Source: Mycobacteriales bacterium (GTDB taxonomy: Bacteria > Actinomycetota > Actinomycetes > Mycobacteriales > Mycobacteriaceae). Taken from it: a DNA stretch of 64,000 nt. Positions 23,847-33,214 of this stretch are shown here, in pieces. Position numbers and translations under genes: made by a program. The stretch lies in assembly GCA_018376445.1 (NCBI GenBank), contig JAHABL010000001.1, positions 372,001-436,000 of the forward strand. Reading direction: 5' to 3'. Numbering within the stretch: the stretch's first letter is position 1; every line of letters starts with the position of its first letter. Under the pieces are notes generated by a model, which did not search any database, was not told where the DNA came from, and saw nothing but the letters and a program-made list of their open reading frames with translations.

Positions 23847-25016
23847 ATGTCCGGTTCGCAGTCCGTGCCCCAGCAGGCTTCCTCCTCCCTGGATCCCGCC
23901 ACGCAGCAACGTGTGTTGTCCTCACCTACCCGGGAGGCGATCCGCACGGCACGTCGTGTGGTCGTCAAAATTGGGTCATCGTCTATCTCCCATCCCGATG
24001 GCGGGTTAGATCGCGACAAGCTCGATAAGCTGGCGACGGTGCTGGAAGAGCGCATGAGTGCTGGATCCGATGTTTTCGTGGTCTCGTCGGGTGCAATCTC
24101 TGCCGGTATTACCCCTCTCAAACTGCATAAGCGTCCACGGGACATTGCCACCAAACAGGCTGCTGCTGCGGTTGGGCAGGTGGAACTTGCGAAAGCGTGG
24201 GGAGAGTCCTTCGACCGATATGGGCGCACGGTGGCACAGGTGCTGTTGACCGCGAGTGACTTAGGAAAGCGCGATCGGGCTCGGAATGCGCAGAATACTC
24301 TGGATCGAATTCGCCTGCTGCATGGTGTTCCCATCATCAACGAAAACGACACGGTTGCGACGGACGAGATTCGCTTTGGCGACAATGATCGGCTTGCGGC
24401 TCTAGTGGCACATTTGGTGTCTGCCGATGCGCTAGTTCTGTTGTCTGACGTAGATGGTCTTTATGATTCTGATCCTCGTCAGGGCAATGCCACCTTTATC
24501 CCCGAGGTTGCCCACCCTGCTGTTATTGATGGAGTGGAAGCGGGCGACGGAGGTGCGCTGGGGACGGGCGGAATGGCCTCTAAACTCTCCTCTGCGCTCC
24601 TCGCTGCCGATGCAGGTGTTCCCGTCTTGTTGGCAGCATCTCACGAGGCTGACGCTGCGCTCCGAGATGCTTCTGTAGGGACGGTTTTTGCGGCGCGGCC
24701 GAAGCGTATGACCGCCAAGAAATTCTGGGTGCGTTACTCCGCAGATAACGCCGGCACGCTCATCGTGGACGAAGGCGCGGCTGCGGCGGTACGGCGGCGC
24801 CGTAGTTTGCTGGCCGCTGGCGTGGTGACGGGGGAAGGCGACTTCCATGGGGGAGATGTGGTGGAAGTACGTACTCGGGCAGGGGAGCTAGTGGGGCGCG
24901 GCATTGTGTCCTATGCGGCAGGGGAGATGGAGTTCATGTACCGCATGAGTACGGATGAGCTTCCTAAAGATATGCACGCCCCGGTCATCCATGCGGACGA
25001 TCTAGTGTTGGCCTGA
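23847..25016 (+). CDS. proB: Glutamate 5-kinase
   Basis: 389 residues from ATG 23847, 6 bases after obgE. The amino-acid kinase fold starts with VVVKIGSSSIS near residue 38, then VSSGAISAG, INENDTV and LGTGGMASKL; the C-terminal PUA domain starts near 300. It makes gamma-glutamyl phosphate, the first step of proline synthesis, and is normally inhibited by proline. The partner proA lies 3.5 kb downstream, separated by an exported phosphatase and a YibE/F protein. The first 35 residues are a variable extension. Confidence 0.96.
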   Translation: MSGSQSVPQQASSSLDPATQQRVLSSPTREAIRTARRVVVKIGSSSISHPDGGLDRDKLDKLATVLEERMSAGSDVFVVSSGAISAGITPLKLHKRPRDIATKQAAAAVGQVELAKAWGESFDRYGRTVAQVLLTASDLGKRDRARNAQNTLDRIRLLHGVPIINENDTVATDEIRFGDNDRLAALVAHLVSADALVLLSDVDGLYDSDPRQGNATFIPEVAHPAVIDGVEAGDGGALGTGGMASKLSSALLAADAGVPVLLAASHEADAALRDASVGTVFAARPKRMTAKKFWVRYSADNAGTLIVDEGAAAAVRRRRSLLAAGVVTGEGDFHGGDVVEVRTRAGELVGRGIVSYAAGEMEFMYRMSTDELPKDMHAPVIHADDLVLA

Positions 25017-25177
25017 GACGAGGTGCTGTGAGGGCATCGAGACTGTTAGTGGTCATATGTTCAGTGTTGCTATGAATAGTCTATGAATTCATGGTGGCCT
25101 AGCGATGGGTTACGGATGAAGATTACGTGATCTACCAGCTAGTTTTTGCGCATATGGCAGTCAGCAGGAGTACGTTC

Positions 25178-26614
25178 GTGAGTATGAGCGAAACAACAAC
25201 TTCCACGATTACTCGCCGGTCCTTCTTAACCGGTTCAGCTGCCCTCGGTCTAGGGGTGGCCACTAGTCTCACTCTGCCTGGACCACAGGCCTCCGCCGCC
25301 ACCGTCAACGATGCCCTCATCCCTGCCGCCCCCAAAGCGGCGGCAGGAGACCGTGTGACAGTCACAGACCTTGAAGTCATGACCGTTACCCCCACGAGCA
25401 TCACCTTCTCCTGGAGTACCTTCAAAGAGCCCCACACAGACCACGTCCTTCCCAATGATCGTGTTGCCTCTGACGGTGAAGTGTGGCTTGCCCGCTCCGA
25501 CGTCAAGCAACCCCTTCGCTGCGTCCACAAGTCCTACTCCAAGACTGGGTTCCACTACGTCACTATTCAAGGCCTCAAACCCAATACCCAGTACCGCTTT
25601 GAATGCCGCTCCTTCGGAAAGAAAGCCGAACCCGGACTCTGGTTCACCAACATCTTTGATGAACCCGAAGTCACCGGAGTCATCACCACCCTTGCCCAGC
25701 CCACCGGCAAATATATTCAGACTGTCGCCGTCGCCAACGATATCCACATCGGCAAGAGCGGCGACTCCATCAACTCGACCCCCTGGTCGGAAATCATGGT
25801 CTCCTCCATGCTCGCCGAAGTAAAGCGCCGCAACATCGCCCGCATTTACGTCAACGGTGACCTCTGTGACCACGGCATACTCGAAGAAGCCAAGACGCTG
25901 CGCCGCATCATGGACACTTTCGGCGGATACCAGAAGGACTATTTCTTGGTCCGCGGCAACCACGATGGATACGGTATGGAAGGCTACGATCGTAAACCCG
26001 CGTCGACCTTCGATCCCATTCATGCTGTCTTCCCTAATCACAAGCTCCAAACCACCTGGTCGACCCTGGACAAGAAGCTGCGCGTGGTGGGAATCGATGG
26101 CTCGCACCCTGGAAAAGACGGTGGTGAACTCACAGAGGCCAACTACCGCAGCATCGAAAAAATCCTGCTCTCCGACCCTCAGCGTCCCACCCTGGTGCTC
26201 TCGCACTTCCCAGTGACGGAAGAAGCTGCACTCACCAACGTTGGCCAGCGGCCCTTCATCTACAACAAGAAGGACTCCATGCGCCTGCAACGCCTCTTCC
26301 AAAAAGCACCTGGTGTGTTCTTCATGGCTGCCGGCCACACTCACCGTGCTCACCGGGATGCTGCTGATCTGCCCGGTGGTCCACAGTTTGCGCAGTTCTG
26401 CGCCAGCACCCCATTCCCCGGTGGTTTCACCCTCATGGACATCTACGAAGGCGGCTACACCGTTACCTTCCACCGTGCCCCCACCGCACAAGCTCTCCAG
26501 CAGGTCGCACTTAACCGCTACAAGGAGGCTCTCGGCTTCTACGGGGAGTACACCATCTCCCGCATGCAGGACCGCTGCTTCACCGTGAAACGAGACATGT
26601 CCGCCCTGTCATAG
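25178..26614 (+). CDS. Tat-exported calcineurin-like metallophosphoesterase
   Basis: 478 residues from GTG 25178, which has AGCAGGAG 7 bases upstream; the frame is open back to 25127 without a ribosome site. A twin-arginine signal (TRRSF at residues 12-16, hydrophobic stretch, cleavage near ASA-40) sends it across the membrane folded. A fibronectin-III-like domain (about 60-160) precedes the phosphoesterase domain with NDIHIG, NGDLCDHG, RGNHDGYG, LSHFP and AGHTHRAHR, which bind two metal ions. Family members cleave phosphomonoesters or diesters; substrate unknown. The family resembles purple-acid-phosphatase-like secreted enzymes of actinobacteria. The upstream 160 bases have no clear promoter. 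Confidence 0.85.
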   Translation: MSMSETTTSTITRRSFLTGSAALGLGVATSLTLPGPQASAATVNDALIPAAPKAAAGDRVTVTDLEVMTVTPTSITFSWSTFKEPHTDHVLPNDRVASDGEVWLARSDVKQPLRCVHKSYSKTGFHYVTIQGLKPNTQYRFECRSFGKKAEPGLWFTNIFDEPEVTGVITTLAQPTGKYIQTVAVANDIHIGKSGDSINSTPWSEIMVSSMLAEVKRRNIARIYVNGDLCDHGILEEAKTLRRIMDTFGGYQKDYFLVRGNHDGYGMEGYDRKPASTFDPIHAVFPNHKLQTTWSTLDKKLRVVGIDGSHPGKDGGELTEANYRSIEKILLSDPQRPTLVLSHFPVTEEAALTNVGQRPFIYNKKDSMRLQRLFQKAPGVFFMAAGHTHRAHRDAADLPGGPQFAQFCASTPFPGGFTLMDIYEGGYTVTFHRAPTAQALQQVALNRYKEALGFYGEYTISRMQDRCFTVKRDMSALS

Positions 26615-26618
26615 TGGC

Positions 26619-26624
26619 TACAAT
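26619..26624 (+). promoter_or_regulatory. Putative -10 box upstream of the YibE/F gene
   Basis: TACAAT 44 bases before ATG 26668, just after the phosphatase stop. No good -35 is seen. Confidence 0.4.
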
Positions 26625-26667
26625 GGTGGGTATCTCTAGCGTCAACTGACGGGTAGGTACCTTCACT

Positions 26668-28398
26668 ATGGGAAAACTCCGCCTAGCGACGGCTGCTGAG
26701 AAAACGGTCACTATCGCGCTGGTGATATTTGGCCTTGCCACCCTCATCGGCATGATTCTCATGTGGCCTTCAGACAAGTCCGTGACGGTCGACGACACCC
26801 TCAAACAGTCCATCGGCATGAACGACAGTCTGGTCTATGGGAAGGCTCTGGAGGAAGGGCAAACAGCCTGCAATAACGTCCTCTTCGGGCGTCCCATGAA
26901 TGTGCAGCCGCACTTCCCCGCAGGATCCTCCTTCAAGCCCTCAGAAGGGGCCGTGAAAGGCCAATGCCCCGCCATCGTCGTGGAGATCCGCACTGGCGAA
27001 AACGCCTCCCAGTATGTGGTTCTCAACAATCGCGTGGTGGGCGACTCCGTCATGGTGAAACCAGGCGACCAAATCCGTATGGCGCAAGACAAGTCCGCGG
27101 GGAATACCCGCTACGTCTTTGAAGACATGGATCGGCGTGCTTCCCTCGCCATCTGGCTGGGGGTGACCATCCTCATTGTGCTCCTGGCCGGCTCTTGGAA
27201 AGGCCTGCGAGCCGTCATTGGTGTCATCGTCACCCTGGCAGTAGTGGTGCTATGGATGCTGCCCTCCATCCTCTCGGGGCACCCCGTTATCCTTGTTGCC
27301 GTATGCGGCTCCTCCCTCGCACTCTTCCTCGTGATGTTCTTCGTCCATGGGCTCAGCTGGAAAACCGCCTCGGCGCTACTGGGCACACTGATATCCCTGT
27401 TGGGCGCTGTCACCATGAGCCAATTGGCAGTACAGACGGCGCACATCACCGGGATGTCAGAAGACCAGAACGTCACCATGCAGATGTACATGGGGCAGCT
27501 GCCAGTTGTCGGTCTCGTCATCGCCGGATTCATCATCGGCACCATTGGTGTGCTGAACGACGTCACCATCAGCCAGGCAGCTACTGTATACGAGCTGGCA
27601 GAAATGGATCCCACTGCATCGGCCAGCCGCGTGTTCAGTGGTGCAATGCGGGTGGGTCGTGACCATATCTCCTCCATGCTCTACACCTTGGTGCTGGCCT
27701 ACACCGGCTCGGTGCTGCCGCTCCTCCTCCTCATCCAACAGTCCTCCCGCGGCATGTGGGAGGTCCTCAACGGTGAAGTGATAGCCGTGGAGATCCTCCG
27801 CTCGATTGTTGGTGCCATTACCCTGGCATTATCCTTCCCACTCACCAACGCCATCGCCACCTGGTTAGCAGTTCCGCACAAGCATGGGCGGGAAGAGGAT
27901 ATCGTTCCTGCCACAGTGGGGGCCCTTATCAACTCCACAGAAAAATCTGACGACGAGCCGCTCTCACACCCCATCTCCGCTCCCCAAGAATCCGGGGAAG
28001 AAGAAATTGTCGAAGCGGAGATCGTCCCACCCAGTAGGGGAGGCTACCCACACCACGACAACTACCATCGGCCTGCCGATCCACACTCCCGTCCCACCGA
28101 CGGCTACCCGCGGCCGCAGGGCGGATTCCAACGAGTTGGTGACGGACACCTGGTGACCGGTGACGGTTACCTCACCAGTGGCGACCGCGGCTACGTTACC
28201 TATACACCCCCCATTGTTACAAGCACTGCCACCTCTTCAGGAGATGCTCCCACTATTTCCGACTACCAGCCGCGCCGCGTCCGGCCAGCTGGCTCCGATA
28301 ATGACATTAGCGGCTACCACACTGGAGAGCGCTACACCACCGGAAACGACAGTGGGGACGAGGGAACCCCTGCCCGGCACGGCCGGCACTCCCGCTAA
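26668..28398 (+). CDS. YibE/F family multi-pass membrane protein
   Basis: 576 residues from ATG 26668. One N-terminal membrane helix (about 15-33), an outside loop of about 120 residues, then some seven further helices between 155 and 405. The conserved family phrases MGQLPVVGLVIAGFIIGTIGVLNDVTISQAATVYEL and HISSMLYTLVLAYTGSVLPLLLL identify YibE/F. Function of the family is unknown. The last 150 residues are a hydrophilic tail rich in His, Pro, Gly and Tyr with loose repeats (GDGHLVTGDGYLTSGDRGY). It sits between two unrelated genes of the proB-proA stretch. Confidence 0.85.
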   Translation: MGKLRLATAAEKTVTIALVIFGLATLIGMILMWPSDKSVTVDDTLKQSIGMNDSLVYGKALEEGQTACNNVLFGRPMNVQPHFPAGSSFKPSEGAVKGQCPAIVVEIRTGENASQYVVLNNRVVGDSVMVKPGDQIRMAQDKSAGNTRYVFEDMDRRASLAIWLGVTILIVLLAGSWKGLRAVIGVIVTLAVVVLWMLPSILSGHPVILVAVCGSSLALFLVMFFVHGLSWKTASALLGTLISLLGAVTMSQLAVQTAHITGMSEDQNVTMQMYMGQLPVVGLVIAGFIIGTIGVLNDVTISQAATVYELAEMDPTASASRVFSGAMRVGRDHISSMLYTLVLAYTGSVLPLLLLIQQSSRGMWEVLNGEVIAVEILRSIVGAITLALSFPLTNAIATWLAVPHKHGREEDIVPATVGALINSTEKSDDEPLSHPISAPQESGEEEIVEAEIVPPSRGGYPHHDNYHRPADPHSRPTDGYPRPQGGFQRVGDGHLVTGDGYLTSGDRGYVTYTPPIVTSTATSSGDAPTISDYQPRRVRPAGSDNDISGYHTGERYTTGNDSGDEGTPARHGRHSR

Positions 28399-28547
28399 TA
28401 TTCATTACCGGAGGATTCTTAAACGGGGGCACGGGGAAGTCGAGAAGCCTGACGAACGCTACGAAAAATCGACCTCCCACACGTCCGAGTTGCCAGAAAC
28501 TTGCCGGAAGGGCTCCCGTGCACGCCCGCCTCTTCCAACAGGAACGG

Positions 28548-28553
28548 TAGGCT
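28548..28553 (+). promoter_or_regulatory. Putative -10 box of leaderless proA
   Basis: TAGGCT lies 7 bases before ATG 28561, with no ribosome site between. Confidence 0.5.
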
Positions 28554-28560
28554 AGACAGC

Positions 28561-29811
28561 ATGACCGCTACTGATGAACTGCGCGAGGAAATTCTCGCCG
28601 CCGCTGCCCGTTCCAAAGCCGCCTCGCGGGCTATTGGCCTGCTTACCACTACGCAGAAGAACGAAATCCTGCAGACTGCCGCCGCTACCCTTCTCGATCG
28701 GGCCGACGAAATCTTGGCTGCCAACCGGGAGGATATTGAGATCGCCCGTAGTAAAGGCACCAGCAACGCCATGATCGATCGTCTCGAGCTCGACCAGGCC
28801 CGCATCGAAGGCATCGCCGGAGGTCTTACCCAAGTAGCTGGTCTGCCCGACCCCGTTGGTGAAGTGCTTCGCGGCCGCACACTCGGTAATGGTCTCAAAC
28901 TGCGGCAGGTTCGCGTCCCGCTGGGCGTTATTGGCATCGTCTATGAAGCCCGCCCGAACGTCACCGTTGATGCGTTCGGCCTCGCCCTCAAATCGGGAAA
29001 CGCGGTCATCCTCCGCGGCTCCAAGTCTGCAGCAGGTTCGAACGCTGCTCTTGTCGCGATCCTGCGAGACGTGCTCACCTCCTGCGGGGTACCCGCGGAT
29101 GGCGTCCAGCTCATCAGCTCAGCATCCCACGACACCGTCACCCACCTCATTCAGGCACGTGGACTAGTCGATGTCGTCATCCCGCGCGGCGGCGCCAACC
29201 TCATCAATGCAGTTGTTCAGAACGCCACCGTTCCCACCATCGAAACAGGCACCGGTAACTGCCACATCTACCTCCACTCAGCCGCAGACCTGGAAATGGG
29301 TATCGCCTGCATGCTCAATGGCAAGACGCGTCGCTGTTCCGTATGCAACGCCACCGAAACCGTCTTGGTCGACAAAGGCCTGGGAGACGACGGACTGCAG
29401 GCAGTGCTCGACGCGCTGAAAGGCGCCGGTGTCACCGTCCATGGGGATCTCCCCGGCCTGGTTCCGGCCACCGACGAGGACTGGGGCAGCGAATACCTCA
29501 GCATGGACATTGCACTCAAAGTGGTCGATGGTCTGGATGAAGCCGTCGACCACATCAATACTTGGGGTTCTGGGCACTCGGAATCCATCATCACCCGGGA
29601 TGTTACCGTTGCTCAGCAGTTCACCGACCGTGTCGATGCAGCAGCCGTCTACGTCAACACCTCCACTGCCTTCACCGACGGCGAACAGTTCGGCATGGGC
29701 GCCGAGATGGGTATCTCCACCCAGAAGCTCCACGCACGCGGCCCCATGGCACTCCCAGAATTGACCAGCGCCAAGTGGGTCATTTGGGGCACTGGTCAAA
29801 CCCGACCCTAG
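28561..29811 (+). CDS. proA: Gamma-glutamyl phosphate reductase
   Basis: 416 residues from ATG 28561; upstream in-frame start 28501 would place the promoter box inside the gene. It is an aldehyde-dehydrogenase-fold enzyme: VPLGVIGIVYEARPNVT near 120, VIPRGGANLI, and the catalytic cysteine in MLNGKTRRCSVCNATET. It reduces ProB's product to glutamate semialdehyde with NADPH. nadD follows after 7 bases. Confidence 0.97.
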   Translation: MTATDELREEILAAAARSKAASRAIGLLTTTQKNEILQTAAATLLDRADEILAANREDIEIARSKGTSNAMIDRLELDQARIEGIAGGLTQVAGLPDPVGEVLRGRTLGNGLKLRQVRVPLGVIGIVYEARPNVTVDAFGLALKSGNAVILRGSKSAAGSNAALVAILRDVLTSCGVPADGVQLISSASHDTVTHLIQARGLVDVVIPRGGANLINAVVQNATVPTIETGTGNCHIYLHSAADLEMGIACMLNGKTRRCSVCNATETVLVDKGLGDDGLQAVLDALKGAGVTVHGDLPGLVPATDEDWGSEYLSMDIALKVVDGLDEAVDHINTWGSGHSESIITRDVTVAQQFTDRVDAAAVYVNTSTAFTDGEQFGMGAEMGISTQKLHARGPMALPELTSAKWVIWGTGQTRP

Positions 29812-29818
29812 GTACACA

Positions 29819-30532
29819 ATGACGGATAGCACAAGGCATTCTCCCGCCACCAGCCGCCTCGGCATTATGGGTGGCACTTTCGACCCCATCCACCACGGTC
29901 ACCTGGTGGCAGCCAGCGAGGTCGCTGCTCGCTTCGATCTCGATGACGTCGTCTTCGTCCCCACCGGCGAACCGTGGCAAAAACACGGGCGGCGGGTGAG
30001 CTCGGGGGAAGACCGCTATCTCATGACGGTGATCGCCACCGCCTCTAACCCGCGCTTCTCGGTGAGCCGCTGCGACCTTGATCGGCAGGGGCCAACGTAC
30101 ACCATTGATACGCTGCACGATATCCAATCCCAGCACCCGGAAAGCGAACTCTACTTCATAACCGGCGCCGATGCCCTTTCCAAAATTGTGACGTGGCAGA
30201 ACTGGGAAGAGCTTTTCGACATGGCGCACTTCGTTGGTGTCACACGCCCCGGTTACACTATTGATGAAGAGTTACAGCGTCGCCTTCCGGAAGGCCGTGT
30301 CACTCTTCTCGAGATTCCTGCTCTGGCGATCTCATCGACCGAATGCCGGCGTCGCACTGAGGAGGGGATGCCCGTGTGGTACCTCGTTCCCGATGGTGTT
30401 GTGCAGTACATTGCAAAGCGCAACCTGTACCGGTCAGATGATTCTGCGCGTGCCGATGGCACCGCTGTCGCAACTGCCCCCGTTCCTATGCCCCCCGATG
30501 CTTACACCACTATTTCGAAGGAGAATGCGTGA
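29819..30532 (+). CDS. nadD: Nicotinate-nucleotide adenylyltransferase
   Basis: 237 residues from ATG 29819. The nucleotidyltransferase motif GIMGGTFDPIHHGHL is near the N-terminus and ISSTECRRR (the ISSTxxR motif) near 172. It makes deamido-NAD from NaMN. The last 35 residues (rich in Ala, Pro and Thr) exceed the usual 200-210 length. The rsfS start overlaps its stop by 4 bases. Confidence 0.95.
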   Translation: MTDSTRHSPATSRLGIMGGTFDPIHHGHLVAASEVAARFDLDDVVFVPTGEPWQKHGRRVSSGEDRYLMTVIATASNPRFSVSRCDLDRQGPTYTIDTLHDIQSQHPESELYFITGADALSKIVTWQNWEELFDMAHFVGVTRPGYTIDEELQRRLPEGRVTLLEIPALAISSTECRRRTEEGMPVWYLVPDGVVQYIAKRNLYRSDDSARADGTAVATAPVPMPPDAYTTISKENA

Positions 30533-30939
30533 CAGCCTCTGCTAACGCAATCGAGATCGCTACCTGGGCGGCCCAAGCCGCAGACAGCAAGAAAGCCGAG
30601 AATATTCGCATCGTCGATGTGTCGGAGCGACTTGCTATCACTGATTGTTTCGTCATTGCCTCCGCCGACAATGAGCGCCAAGTCAATGCCATTGTGGACG
30701 GTGTAGAAGAAGACCTGCTCAAGCGCAAGGTCAAGCCTGTCCGCCGGGAAGGCGGCAAAGAAGGCCGTTGGACCCTCCTTGACTATGTGGATGTCGTCGT
30801 CCACGTCCAGCATGCTGACGAACGCGAGTTCTACGGTCTCGACTCCCTGTGGAAAGATTGCCCCGAAATCTCCTGGGGGCCTGCAGTAGATGACGCTACC
30901 GCAGGCGACACTGTAGAAGCTGAGGCCGCAGAGGGATAA
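30529..30939 (+). CDS. rsfS: Ribosome silencing factor RsfS
   Basis: 136 residues from GTG 30529. The RsfS/Iojap fold is visible in ADSKKAENIRIVDVSERLAITDCFVIASADN and EGRWTLLDYVDVVVHVQ. It binds uL14 and blocks subunit joining when nutrients are scarce. It overlaps nadD (GTGA) and is followed after 2 bases by the phosphatase gene, the same order as M. tuberculosis Rv2421c-Rv2420c-Rv2419c. Confidence 0.95.
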   Translation: MTASANAIEIATWAAQAADSKKAENIRIVDVSERLAITDCFVIASADNERQVNAIVDGVEEDLLKRKVKPVRREGGKEGRWTLLDYVDVVVHVQHADEREFYGLDSLWKDCPEISWGPAVDDATAGDTVEAEAAEG

Positions 30940-30941
30940 CT

Positions 30942-31664
30942 GTGTCCTTCCGCCGACTCATACTTCTCCGGCATGGGGAAACCGAGTTCAATCGTGCCCG
31001 CCGCATGCAGGGCCACCTCGATGTGGTACTGACCGCTCGCGGGCGAGAACAAGCCAGCCGCGTTGCCCCAGTGCTCGCTGCCAAACATCCCCTCGCCATA
31101 GTGAGTTCCGATGCACAGCGGGCCACCCAAACTGCCCAAGCGATAAGCGACCTGTGTGGTGTGCCCGTGCAGCTTGATAGCCGCCTTCGGGAAACCGATA
31201 TGGGCGCATGGACGGGACTCGACCATGCGGAAGTGGAGGCCCACTGGCCCGGGGACCGCCCGAAATGGCGTTCCGACCCCACCTTTGCTCCCCCCGGTGG
31301 AGAAACCCGTTTGGCAGTAGCGGCGCGCGCCATGAACGTTGTCCGTGACCTCCACCGAACCCTCACTGGCTGGGGCCAGGATGACCGTCCTGTCCTTCTT
31401 GTCGCCCACGGAGGAACATTTTTGGCCTTAGCCGCCGCGCTCATCGACTCACCGCTGCAGAACTACGCCACATTCTCCGCGTTGGGAAACACCTCCTGGT
31501 CCCAATTCACGGAGTGGCCGCAATACTTCACCGAAGCAGATCTCGACCAGCATCCCGCAGCAGCTGGCCCTCGTATCCCCGCGCTTCCACCCATCCAACC
31601 CGGCTACCAGTGGCGGGTCGATATCTGGAACTCCACTACTCACTTGGGAAATGACGCGTTCTGA
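30942..31664 (+). CDS. gpgP: Histidine phosphatase, likely glucosyl-3-phosphoglycerate phosphatase
   Basis: 240 residues from GTG 30942. The phosphoglycerate-mutase-like signature LLRHGETEFNRARRMQGHLD is at the N-terminus with the catalytic His in RHGE, a second His in LLVAHGGT near 150 and the acid in RETDMGAW. Position between rsfS and an OctT-like gene matches M. tuberculosis Rv2419c, GpgP, which makes glucosylglycerate for methylglucose lipopolysaccharide. The product activity is inferred from that synteny; a general phosphatase is possible. Confidence 0.75.
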   Translation: MSFRRLILLRHGETEFNRARRMQGHLDVVLTARGREQASRVAPVLAAKHPLAIVSSDAQRATQTAQAISDLCGVPVQLDSRLRETDMGAWTGLDHAEVEAHWPGDRPKWRSDPTFAPPGGETRLAVAARAMNVVRDLHRTLTGWGQDDRPVLLVAHGGTFLALAAALIDSPLQNYATFSALGNTSWSQFTEWPQYFTEADLDQHPAAAGPRIPALPPIQPGYQWRVDIWNSTTHLGNDAF

Positions 31665-32455
31665 TGACAGACCAGCCGGCCCATCACGACACTACTGCGG
31701 AACGTCAGGCGTTAGCCGCCTATGATGTGTCCGCACAACATCAACACACCAAGCTTGTCGTCTTTGGCGACTCCCTCACCCACTTCGGGCCGGAAGGTGC
31801 CCTACCGCCCCACGATTTGCGTCTCTGGCCGGCAGCACTCGCCCACGACATGGGCCTTGAGCTAGCGCTCTTTGCGGAAGCTGGTTGGACCACCCGCCAA
31901 GGATGGTGGGCTATCACTCGAAACCCCACTATTTGGGAAGCCATCGCTGAATCTTCCGCTGTGGTCCTTGGGTTATGCAGTATGGACTCCATGCCCTCTC
32001 CGCTACCCACCGCATTGCGCGAAGGACTGCGATATATTCGCCCCCCGCGCTTACGTCGAGCCGTACGGAAGGGCTATCTGGCGCTGCAACCTCAACTGTC
32101 CCCCTATCTGCCATGGCAGGCGCTTCCTCCCCATCTCACGGTGGAGTACCTAGAACGGATGCGTAACGCCATCACAGTGGTGCGCCCCGACGTCCCCCTC
32201 GTCGCTGTCACACCCTGCGGCCATTGGGGCAAATCCTATGGTTATGCACAGCCAGGTCGCGATAAAACAGGTGCCGCAGTGCGCCAGTGGGCTCAGAAAA
32301 AGGAGATTCCCGTCGTGGATCTCTACGCCGAGACTCGCAGCTACGTTGAAAACCACATTGGTAATCCTGACGGTTTGCACTGGGGATTTGACGCACATCG
32401 GGATGTCGCCGACGCTTTCCTTCGAATCTTCCACACTCGCACAAACTGGGGATAA
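31664..32455 (+). CDS. octT: SGNH-type acyltransferase, likely diglucosylglycerate octanoyltransferase
   Basis: 263 residues from ATG 31664, overlapping the gpgP stop by one base. The SGNH/GDSL signature VVFGDSLTHFGPEG lies near residue 33-46; the block III/V residues appear as LGLCSMDSM and the C-terminal DGLHWGFDAH. The place directly after gpgP matches Rv2418c (OctT), which adds octanoate to diglucosylglycerate in the methylglucose lipopolysaccharide pathway. No signal peptide, so cytoplasmic, as expected. If correct, this genome makes such polysaccharides. Confidence 0.7.
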   Translation: MTDQPAHHDTTAERQALAAYDVSAQHQHTKLVVFGDSLTHFGPEGALPPHDLRLWPAALAHDMGLELALFAEAGWTTRQGWWAITRNPTIWEAIAESSAVVLGLCSMDSMPSPLPTALREGLRYIRPPRLRRAVRKGYLALQPQLSPYLPWQALPPHLTVEYLERMRNAITVVRPDVPLVAVTPCGHWGKSYGYAQPGRDKTGAAVRQWAQKKEIPVVDLYAETRSYVENHIGNPDGLHWGFDAHRDVADAFLRIFHTRTNWG

Positions 32456-32503
32456 ACTTCTGCTCTGGGCGGGCCCACACTTATAACGGACAATGTCCCC
32501 TTC

Positions 32504-32509
32504 TACGCT
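32504..32509 (+). promoter_or_regulatory. Putative -10 box of leaderless comEA
   Basis: TACGCT lies 6 bases before ATG 32516. A TATAAC at 32482-32487 is an alternative -10 that would give a short leader. Confidence 0.4.
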
Positions 32510-32515
32510 GCTGGT

Positions 32516-33214
32516 ATGCCGCACCGCTCACCCATCAGCGTTTACCCGCCCAACGCGCCCACCTGGGCGCAAAGTGGATGGGATACCGAAGAACCTAGCC
32601 CTCCGCCCGACCCGGCACCAGTTCCTTCGACTCCCGCATCCCGGTCGTTTTCTGCTGCCGCTTCTACTATCCCCGGAGCACAACGGATAACGCACTGGTG
32701 GGCGACCATGACAAGCCTACAACTACGCGGATTCATTATCGCCGTACTGGTGTTGGTTGGCCTCTCAACCACCAGCCTCATCGCCAACTACTGGATGCTC
32801 CATGCCAGTGGTGTCTCTCCCATAGGTCTGAGAGCTACCCAGTCTGGCCAAACTACCCGAAATAGTAACCCTCACCCCGGGCAGACGGCCGAGGTTCGTA
32901 CCGTCACCCTGACAACTACGCCATCCATCGGAACAGGCACACACGAGACGGCAACGAACGCTAGCGAGCCTTCCCCGGGAGCTCCCCCGCAAGGACGTTC
33001 AGCAGCGTCTACAGCAGTTAGCGACCCTATTAATATCAATACTGCTTCCGCTGCACAGCTTGAGGAGCTTCCCGGTGTCGGCCCCGCCACCGCACAAGCC
33101 ATCATTGATTACCGCACCACGAACGGGTCCTTTTCTAGTGTGGAGGAGCTCACTGCTGTCGATGGGATCGGTGCGGGCAAACTCGCCAAAATTCGCGGAC
33201 ATGCCACCGTCTAG
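32516..33214 (+). CDS. comEA: ComEA-family helix-hairpin-helix DNA-binding membrane protein
   Basis: 232 residues from ATG 32516. A Pro-rich N-terminus, a membrane helix at about 65-87 (GFIIAVLVLVGLSTTSLIANYW), a Ser/Thr-rich linker, then two helix-hairpin-helix units at about 168-228 with NINTASAAQLEELPGVGPATAQAIIDYR and VEELTAVDGIGAGKLAKI. ComEA proteins bind incoming double-stranded DNA outside the membrane. It overlaps comEC by 14 bases. Confidence 0.9.
   Translation: MPHRSPISVYPPNAPTWAQSGWDTEEPSPPPDPAPVPSTPASRSFSAAASTIPGAQRITHWWATMTSLQLRGFIIAVLVLVGLSTTSLIANYWMLHASGVSPIGLRATQSGQTTRNSNPHPGQTAEVRTVTLTTTPSIGTGTHETATNASEPSPGAPPQGRSAASTAVSDPININTASAAQLEELPGVGPATAQAIIDYRTTNGSFSSVEELTAVDGIGAGKLAKIRGHATV

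Noticed and set aside
25250..26491. A 413-residue leftward frame opposite the metallophosphoesterase.
   Set aside because: The plus-strand gene has a Tat signal and full phosphoesterase motifs; the other strand has none.
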